Both the position numbers and the translations under genes were made by a program. The notes below the pieces were generated by a model, which saw only the letters and a list, made by a program, of their open reading frames with translations, ran no database searches and had not been told where the DNA came from. This document shows positions 1 to 4,603 of a DNA stretch of 6,263 bases, piece after piece (the first letter of the stretch is position 1; the number at the start of each line of letters is the position of its first letter). This DNA is from Conexibacter sp. (lineage in GTDB: Bacteria > Actinomycetota > Thermoleophilia > Solirubrobacterales > Solirubrobacteraceae). The stretch is taken from positions 1 to 6,263 of the forward strand of contig JAOPZG010000642.1 in NCBI GenBank assembly GCA_025964215.1. The letters run 5' to 3'.

Positions 1-1
1 G

Positions 2-817
2 GTCGTCGGCCAGCTCTCGCTGACCGGCCTGATCGTCGCGCTCGACGCCTTCGGCCCGATCACCGACAACGCCGGCGGCATCGCCGAGATGGCGAACCTC
101 CCCGAGGAGGTCCGCACCATCACCGACAAGCTCGACGCGGTCGGCAACACGACCAAGGCCGTCACCAAGGGCTACGCCATCGGCTCGGCCGTGCTCGCCG
201 CGGTGGTGCTGTTCTCGGCCTTCGTGATCGAGCTCAGCCGCCACGGCGTCACCGGCACCGGCCTGCAGTTCGACCTGCTCAACCCGCCGGTCCTCATGGG
301 CCTGCTCCTGGGCGGCATGATGGTCTGCCTGTTCGCCGCCCTCTCGATGGAGTCCGTCGGCCGCGCCGGCGGCGCCGTCGTCGAGGAGGTCCGCCGCCAG
401 TTCCGCGAGAAGCCGGGGATCATGGAGGGCACCGAGAGGCCCGACTACGCGGCCTGCGTGAGCCTCGTGACCAAGGCGGCGCAGCGCGAGATGATCCTCC
501 CGTCGCTGCTGCCGATCGTCCTGACGCTCGTCGTCGGCCTGATCGACATCCAGCTCCTGGGCGGCCTGCTCATGGGCGTCATCGTCGTCGGCTTCTTCTT
601 CGCCGTCTTCATGACCGCCGGCGGCGGTGCGTGGGACAACGCCAAGAAGCTGATCGAGGACGGCGCGTTCGGCGGCAAGGGCTCCGAGGCCCACGCCGCG
701 TCGGTCACCGGCGACACCGTCGGCGACCCGTTCAAGGACACGTCCGGTCCGGCGATCAACCCCATGAACAAGGTCGCCAACATCGTGGCGATCCTGATCA
801 TCCCGATCATCACGTAG
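2..817 (+). CDS. hppA: Membrane-bound proton-pumping pyrophosphatase, C-terminal part (5' end outside window)
   Basis: Integral membrane enzyme that hydrolyses pyrophosphate and pumps H+ across the cytoplasmic membrane. The frame is open from base 2 to the TAG at 815-817, giving 271 residues; family members are about 700, so roughly the first 430 are missing. An internal ATG at 89 is not the start, because the homologous sequence continues upstream. Visible signatures (fragment numbering) are [16 protein letters not shown] at 15-30, [16 protein letters not shown] at 48-63, RPDYAACV near 146-153, WDNAKK at 211-216 and [14 protein letters not shown] at 237-250. Lys52 and Thr55 occupy the positions that distinguish K+-independent H+-pumping enzymes (Lys/Thr) from K+-dependent ones (Ala with Gly or Ala). 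The fragment resembles the Rhodospirillum rubrum type. Several hydrophobic helices are evident (about 60-78, 96-117, 166-205, 258-270). A strong hairpin follows the stop codon. Family assignment is very secure; ion specificity is inferred from the two residues. Confidence 0.97.
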   Translation, partial: VVGQLSLTGLIVALDAFGPITDNAGGIAEMANLPEEVRTITDKLDAVGNTTKAVTKGYAIGSAVLAAVVLFSAFVIELSRHGVTGTGLQFDLLNPPVLMGLLLGGMMVCLFAALSMESVGRAGGAVVEEVRRQFREKPGIMEGTERPDYAACVSLVTKAAQREMILPSLLPIVLTLVVGLIDIQLLGGLLMGVIVVGFFFAVFMTAGGGAWDNAKKLIEDGAFGGKGSEAHAASVTGDTVGDPFKDTSGPAINPMNKVANIVAILIIPIIT

Positions 818-830
818 GACGACACGGCGG

Positions 831-861
831 CGCCTGCGCCCGGACGAGCCGGGCGCAGGCG
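831..861 (+). terminator. Hairpin downstream of hppA, probable transcription terminator
   Basis: A perfect 13-bp inverted repeat, CGCCTGCGCCCGG at 831-843 and its exact complement at 849-861, encloses the 5-base loop ACGAG. It begins 13 bases after the hppA stop codon. No T-run follows, so it is either a GC-rich intrinsic terminator lacking the U tract, as often seen in actinobacteria, or an mRNA 3'-end stabilising hairpin. Its position between convergent genes supports a termination role. Confidence 0.75.
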
Positions 862-1020
862 AGCCGACCTCGTGCCGCGGCGAGCGGGCGTCAGGAGTGA
901 GCAGTTGGCCGGACCGCGCGGCGGTTGGCGTCGTCCTCGGGAGCGCTCGCGGGGCGGACGGGTGATTCGGTAGCGAACGAGACGCCCGGAGCGGATCTGG
1001 GTCACCTGTCGCCCCCGCCA
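862..1020. other. Convergent intergenic spacer without a supported gene
   Basis: This is the middle of the 273-base gap between the ends of the converging hppA and hydrolase genes. It is GC-rich like the rest of the window. I see no tRNA, no recognisable riboswitch, no repeat array and no convincing small gene. A 22-codon GTG frame at 897-965 has no ribosome binding site and no recognisable protein character. Confidence 0.6.
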
Positions 1021-1069
1021 GGGGTGGGCCTGTTCGCCGCGGCCAGACCGCGCCTGACGGGCCCACCCC
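1021..1069 (-). terminator. Hairpin downstream of the hydrolase gene, probable terminator, with a competing hairpin
   Basis: GGGGTGGGCC at 1021-1030 pairs exactly with GGCCCACCCC at 1060-1069. The enclosed 29 bases hold a second small perfect stem (CGCGG 1038-1042 with CCGCG 1048-1052, loop CCAGA). On the minus strand this lies about 21 bases beyond the hydrolase stop codon at 1091-1093, where a terminator would be expected. A third short stem, CCCACC 1062-1067 with GGTGGG 1071-1076, shares one arm with the large stem, so the two cannot form together. There is no clear U tract on either strand. Confidence 0.6.
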
Positions 1070-1090
1070 CGGTGGGAGGTGGCGCGTCGC

Positions 1091-2284
1091 TCAGCCCAGC
1101 GTCGCGTTCGGCTCGCCGTTGGCGTTCACGCCCGTGCCGTGCGTGCACGTGCCGCCGCGTGGCGAGCCGTTGTTGTAGGCCTGCCGCACGCAGTTGCGCA
1201 GCGCCTTCTGGCCCCAGTAGTTGGGGTGGAGGTCCTCCTGGAGCTGGTAGGGCCCGAAGAGGGTGGTGGTCGTCCGGATCTGGCTGACCCACTCGCTCTT
1301 GTCGGCCGCGCCCGCCGCCGTCCAGCTGGGCACGCCCTTCTCCTCCAACAATCCGACGGTGTTCTCGCACAGCCGCCGGCCGTTGAGCAGCGAGGACATG
1401 TCGAGGATCCGCGCGTTGGTCAGGCCGGACTGCGCGGCGCCGTTGCGGGCCGAGCTGTTCATGGCGACGACCGCCGTGCCGTTGGCCCAGTCCGCGTCGC
1501 GGTTCCAGAGCCCGCAGCCGCCCGTGGACTGGCGCGTGTAGCCGGACTCCGAGTAGCGGATCGCCGCGCCCGGCGGAACTGGCGAGGCGTAGGTCTGGAC
1601 GTCGAGCGTCCACGCGTTGTCGGCGTAGCCGGCGCCCCGCATCGCGGTCCGGAGGTTCTGGAACGCGCCCGCGACCTGCCCGGTGATCGCCGCCTGGTTG
1701 GCGGCGGTGAAGCGCGAGCTCACGCTCGAGTCGTCGTAGCAGTAGTCCTTCCACCAGGTCGGGCTGGTCAGGAAGTCGATCACGCAGGACTGGGCGATGT
1801 CGGCGAAGCCGTAGTTGTTGGCCCCGATCAGCGCCACGACGAGCTTCACGTTGTGCGTCGAGGCGTACTGCTGCAGCGCCTTGGCCTGGCCGATGTGGCC
1901 CGCGCCGTCGTCGTAGAAGTCCAGCCCGGGCTTGAAGTCGCTGCCCGAGCTGTAGGGCTGCGTGTACGTGCGCGCGCCGGAGCACGCGAGGTTGGCGGAG
2001 GCGACGCCGCCGCCGATGGCGATCTCGCTGGCCTTGGAGCGGTGGCAGCCGGGGATCGCCTCGCCCGTCGCCGTGTCCCAGTACGCGGTCGACCCGAGCG
2101 CGTCCACGTTGCCGGAGCTGGTGTTCGTGTTGCCGGCCCAGCGGCCGGCCTCCCCACTGATCGCGGAGTCGCCGACGCTGACGACCGACGGCGTGCCCGA
2201 CCCTGGACCATCGGCCATCGCCGCCGGGGCGGCGAGGCCGCAGACCGCCACGAGCGCGGCGAGCGCGCTGAGCAGCTTGTGCAT
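1091..2284 (-). CDS. Secreted SGNH/GDSL-type hydrolase (putative lipase/esterase)
   Basis: A 397-residue exported serine hydrolase, probably an esterase or lipase; the natural substrate cannot be read from sequence. A signal peptide is clear: Lys3, a hydrophobic core at about 4-20 and an A-x-A site, with likely cleavage after Ala24. SGNH blocks are in order: VGDSAISGEAGRW with nucleophile Ser40, SANLACSGA with Gly103, GANNYGF with Asn156 (Asn157 stands where GxND families have Asp), and EDLHPNYWGQ with catalytic His353. The usual D-x-x-H spacing would put Glu350 in the acid position, with Asp351 next to it. The predicted mature protein has eight cysteines (80, 101, 167, 182, 257, 306, 365, 380), an even number suited to disulfides in an extracellular enzyme. 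The ATG start is supported by an AGGAGGA ribosome binding site and by the signal peptide beginning there. The gene is monocistronic, convergent with hppA and divergent from the transporter operon. Fold assignment is firm; substrate is unknown. Confidence 0.9.
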   Translation of the reverse strand: MHKLLSALAALVAVCGLAAPAAMADGPGSGTPSVVSVGDSAISGEAGRWAGNTNTSSGNVDALGSTAYWDTATGEAIPGCHRSKASEIAIGGGVASANLACSGARTYTQPYSSGSDFKPGLDFYDDGAGHIGQAKALQQYASTHNVKLVVALIGANNYGFADIAQSCVIDFLTSPTWWKDYCYDDSSVSSRFTAANQAAITGQVAGAFQNLRTAMRGAGYADNAWTLDVQTYASPVPPGAAIRYSESGYTRQSTGGCGLWNRDADWANGTAVVAMNSSARNGAAQSGLTNARILDMSSLLNGRRLCENTVGLLEEKGVPSWTAAGAADKSEWVSQIRTTTTLFGPYQLQEDLHPNYWGQKALRNCVRQAYNNGSPRGGTCTHGTGVNANGEPNATLG

Positions 2285-2295
2285 GGTGACCCTTC

Positions 2296-2302
2296 TCCTC
2301 CT
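2296..2302 (-). promoter_or_regulatory. Ribosome binding site of the SGNH hydrolase
   Basis: On the minus strand this reads AGGAGGA, a near-perfect Shine-Dalgarno sequence 11 bases upstream of the ATG at 2284-2282. It fixes the hydrolase start. It contrasts with transporter A on the other side of the same intergenic region, which has no such site. Confidence 0.8.
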
Positions 2303-2424
2303 GCTTACGGACCGCCCTGTCCTGGGGTGGCGCGTCCCTGCGAGACGGAGTCTCCGCGACCGCCGGGGTCGGATGCAAGAGCCGCGCGGCCGGCACGGCG
2401 GCGCCTCCCGACCGCCTCGCGGCC

Positions 2425-2430
2425 TACACT
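2425..2430 (+). promoter_or_regulatory. Candidate -10 box (TACACT) for transporter A, near-leaderless
   Basis: TACACT fits the TAnnnT pattern of actinobacterial housekeeping -10 elements and ends 11 bases before the ATG at 2442. A transcript starting the usual 6-8 bases downstream would have only a few bases of 5' UTR. No Shine-Dalgarno sequence lies before the ATG, which agrees with leaderless or near-leaderless translation. No good -35 hexamer is visible. Confidence 0.5.
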
Positions 2431-2441
2431 GCGCACGCTCG

Positions 2442-4355
2442 ATGGCCGAACGGCGACTTCATGGTCTTCAGCGCGTCCTCGGCGTCAACGCGCTCTTCTC
2501 GACCGCCTACGGCAACGTGGGCTCGTCGATCTACTACGCGCTCGGGCTCGTGGCGAGCTTCGCGCTCGGCCTCACCCCGGTGGTGTTCATCATCACCGGC
2601 TTCATCTTCTACCTGACGGCCGCCACCTACGCCGAGGCGACGGCGATGTACCCGGAGGCGGGCGGCTCGTCGTCGTTCGCGCGCCACGCCTTCAACGAGC
2701 TCTGGAGCTTCTTCGCCGCCTGGGCGCAGATGCTCAACTACACGATCACGATCGCCATCTCGGCGTTCTTCGTGCCGCACTACATCGGCGGCCTGTTCTG
2801 GGCCGAGCTGCGCCACGGCCCGGGCGACGTCGTCTTCTCGATCGGCCTGATCGCGCTGCTCTCGGCCGTCAACGTCCGCGGCGCCAAGGAGTCGGCCGGC
2901 GTCAACATCGGCTTGGCGGTCGTCGACTTCCTGACCCAGCTGCTGCTCGTCGCCGTCGGCCTGTTCCTCGTCTTCAGCCCGGACACGCTGGTCGACAACG
3001 TCCACCTCGGCCTCGCGCCGACGTGGAAGGACTTCTTCATCGCGATCCCCGTCGGGATGATCGCCTACACGGGCATCGAGACGATCTCGAACATGGCCGA
3101 GGAGGCCAAGGACGAGGAGAAGACGATCCCGGCGGCGATCAACCGCGTGGTGATCGCCGTCTTCGCGATCTACTCGCTGCTGCCGATGGTCGCGCTCAGC
3201 GCGCTGCCGGTCCACCAGGACTCCAGCGGCAAGTACGTCACGCAGCTCGGCCTGCCCGAGGACCAGGGCGGCTTCGCCGGCGACCCGGTGCTCGGCGTCG
3301 TCAAGCACTTCAACCTCGGGTTCCTCCAGGGGCCGGCGGAGATCTATGTCGGGATCCTGGCCGCGACGATCCTGCTGATCGCCTCCAACGCGGGGATCAT
3401 CGGCGTCTCGCGGCTCGTCTACTCGATGGGCATCCACCGGCAGGTGCCCGACAAGCTGCGCACCTTGCACCCCAAGTACGGCACGCCGTACATCGGGATC
3501 ATGATCTTCGGCGGGATCGCCTGCCTCGCGGTGATCCCCGGCAAGGCCGACTTCCTCGGCAACATGTATGCCTTCGGCGCGATGTTGTCGTTCACGGTCG
3601 CGCACACCGCGGTCGTCAAGCTGCGGCTCTCGCAGCCGGACGCGCGGCGGCCGTGGCGCGGGCCCGGCAACATCGCGCTCAGCGGCGGGCGCTCGCTGCC
3701 GCTGTTCGCGGTCTTCGGCGGGCTCTTCACCTTCCTGGCGTTCATCGTCGTCACCGCGCTGCACATCGACGTCGCGCTGGCCGGCCTCGGCTGGCTGACG
3801 CTCGGCATGGTGATCTACCCGATCTACCGCAAGCGCCAGGGCCTCGACCTCACGACGACGCACAAGGTCGCGATCGAGCGCTCGGTCGTCGAGCACGAGG
3901 CGGAGTACGAGTCGGTGCTCGTCGTCCTCGACGCGACCGCGGGCTACTCGCACGGCGCCCTCGCGACGGCGGCGAAGCTCGCGGCGCGGCGCCGCCGCGG
4001 GATCCACGTGCTCGTCTACATCGCGGTGCCGCAGTCCTCGCCGATCAACGCCGCGCTGCCCGAGGCGGAGGCGGCGGCCGAGTCGATCATCGAGCAGGCG
4101 CGCCTGCAGGGCGGCCGGCGCGTGACGGGGCACATCGAGAAGGTCCGCGCGGGCGGGGCCGGGCGGATGATCGTCTCCGAGGCGCGCGAGCTGCGCGCGC
4201 AGGCGATCGTCGCGCCGCTGCCGCCGCGCAGCGGGGCCACGCTCTTCGGCAAGACGCTCGAGACCGTGCTGGCCGAGCGCCCGTGCCGCGTGATCATCCA
4301 GTCCGACCCGGTCGGCGTGCCGCGCTCCAAGCGGCCGATCACGGTCCTGGACTGA
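2442..4355 (+). CDS. APC-family permease fused to a C-terminal universal-stress-protein-like domain (transporter A)
   Basis: A 637-residue membrane transporter of the amino acid/polyamine/organocation superfamily, probably moving an amino acid or related solute by proton or sodium coupling or by exchange; the substrate is not readable. About 12 TM segments span residues 17-463. TM1 carries the break region YGNVGSSIYYALG (23-35). TM6 carries AYTGIE (208-213), followed by the family-typical acidic loop with Glu220, Glu221 and Ile229-Pro230. TM8 ends in ASNAGIIGVSRLVYSMG, followed by the LHPKYGTP loop (342-349). A linker of about 25 residues leads to a cytoplasmic USP-like domain (about 490-622) with beta-1 VLVVLD (Asp497) and a final strand PCRVIIQ. 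The usual G-2x-G-9x-G-S/T nucleotide motif is not intact: the first glycines are replaced by a Pro-rich APLPPR stretch (591-596), with Gly603-Lys604 at the end. I chose the ATG at 2442 because homology to transporter B begins shortly after it and a -10 box precedes it; more upstream in-frame sequence has no protein character. Confidence 0.92.
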   Translation: MAERRLHGLQRVLGVNALFSTAYGNVGSSIYYALGLVASFALGLTPVVFIITGFIFYLTAATYAEATAMYPEAGGSSSFARHAFNELWSFFAAWAQMLNYTITIAISAFFVPHYIGGLFWAELRHGPGDVVFSIGLIALLSAVNVRGAKESAGVNIGLAVVDFLTQLLLVAVGLFLVFSPDTLVDNVHLGLAPTWKDFFIAIPVGMIAYTGIETISNMAEEAKDEEKTIPAAINRVVIAVFAIYSLLPMVALSALPVHQDSSGKYVTQLGLPEDQGGFAGDPVLGVVKHFNLGFLQGPAEIYVGILAATILLIASNAGIIGVSRLVYSMGIHRQVPDKLRTLHPKYGTPYIGIMIFGGIACLAVIPGKADFLGNMYAFGAMLSFTVAHTAVVKLRLSQPDARRPWRGPGNIALSGGRSLPLFAVFGGLFTFLAFIVVTALHIDVALAGLGWLTLGMVIYPIYRKRQGLDLTTTHKVAIERSVVEHEAEYESVLVVLDATAGYSHGALATAAKLAARRRRGIHVLVYIAVPQSSPINAALPEAEAAAESIIEQARLQGGRRVTGHIEKVRAGGAGRMIVSEARELRAQAIVAPLPPRSGATLFGKTLETVLAERPCRVIIQSDPVGVPRSKRPITVLD

Positions 4356-4363
4356 CTGACCCG

Positions 4364-4369
4364 TAGCCT
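4364..4369 (+). promoter_or_regulatory. Candidate internal -10 box (TAGCCT) before the small membrane protein gene
   Basis: TAGCCT fits TAnnnT and ends 12 bases before the ATG at 4382, nearly the same geometry as TACACT before transporter A. Neither possible start of the small gene has a Shine-Dalgarno sequence. The box may therefore give an internal near-leaderless transcript for the small gene and transporter B. No convincing -35 is seen, and a 6-base match of this looseness can arise by chance. Confidence 0.35.
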
Positions 4370-4381
4370 GTGCCCAAGACC

Positions 4382-4594
4382 ATGCCCGAGCCACGCGCAG
4401 TGCACCGCGGGACCACCGGCCTGCTGTCGGTGCTCCTCGTGATCATCGGCGTCGCCCTGATCGTCCGGACGCTCGCGGCCGGCGGCGGCGCGCTCGCCTT
4501 CGGCCTGCTGATGGGCGTCCTGTTCATCGCCGCGGGGCTGGGCCGGATCTACATCAACACGCGCCTGGCGGCCCGCGCGCCGCGGGAGCGCTGA
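4382..4594 (+). CDS. Small two-TM membrane protein of unknown function between the two transporters
   Basis: It has 70 residues from the ATG at 4382, or 74 from an in-frame GTG at 4370. I prefer the ATG because the GTG directly abuts a possible -10 box and neither start has a ribosome binding site. There is a short polar N-terminus, then two hydrophobic segments (in 74-residue numbering, about 17-36 and 41-61) joined by an Ala-Gly-rich turn AAGGG, and a basic tail ending RAPRER. The positive-inside rule predicts a helical hairpin with both ends in the cytoplasm, though Arg33 at the end of the first helix makes this less clear-cut. No enzymatic motif is present. It starts 26 bases after the transporter A stop codon and ends 9 bases before transporter B, so it is probably co-transcribed with both. 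A role as an accessory subunit or regulator of the carriers is inference from position only. It resembles short uncharacterised actinobacterial proteins, but I cannot name a family. Confidence 0.8.
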   Translation: MPEPRAVHRGTTGLLSVLLVIIGVALIVRTLAAGGGALAFGLLMGVLFIAAGLGRIYINTRLAARAPRER

Positions 4595-4597
4595 GGA
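4593..4597 (+). promoter_or_regulatory. Ribosome binding site of transporter B, overlapping the upstream stop codon
   Basis: GAGGA lies 6 bases before the ATG at 4604 and shares its first two bases with the TGA stop (4592-4594) of the small gene. Ribosomes finishing the small protein would uncover or occupy this site, so translational coupling of the two genes is likely. It fixes the start of transporter B. Confidence 0.7.
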
Positions 4598-4603
4598 CGG
4601 CCG

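Larger units (their letters stand above)
2285..2441. promoter_or_regulatory. Divergent intergenic region between hydrolase and transporter A
   Basis: These 157 bases must carry the promoters for both divergent genes. The minus-strand ribosome binding site and a plus-strand -10 box are identifiable. I could not identify a convincing promoter for the hydrolase; TTGCAT on the minus strand (2370-2375) is a weak -35 candidate without a matching -10. An odd-centred palindrome CGGAGTCTCCG at 2346-2356, overlapping GAGAC-GGA-GTCTC at 2342-2354, lies mid-region and could be an operator, but it is short. Confidence 0.5.

Noticed and set aside
897..965. Small GTG-started frame of 22 codons in the convergent spacer
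   Set aside because: No ribosome binding site, no hydrophobic or other recognisable feature, and it lies between terminator-like hairpins.
955..1005. Possible riboswitch-like segment (GGGTGATTCGGTAG...)
   Set aside because: It only vaguely recalls parts of known riboswitch consensus sequences, I could not build the required stems, and no gene starts downstream on the plus strand.
1962..2441. In-frame upstream extension of transporter A
   Set aside because: The extension overlaps the hydrolase gene antisense and shows no transporter character; the homology to transporter B and the -10 box support the start at 2442.
1079..4366. A 1095-codon plus-strand open frame running across the hydrolase and transporter A
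   Set aside because: It is antisense to the hydrolase and out of frame with transporter A; its product is Arg/Ala/Gly-rich low-complexity sequence with no domain, the usual shadow in very GC-rich DNA.
2424..4394. A 656-codon minus-strand open frame opposite transporter A
   Set aside because: Same low-complexity charged composition, entirely antisense to a well-supported gene.
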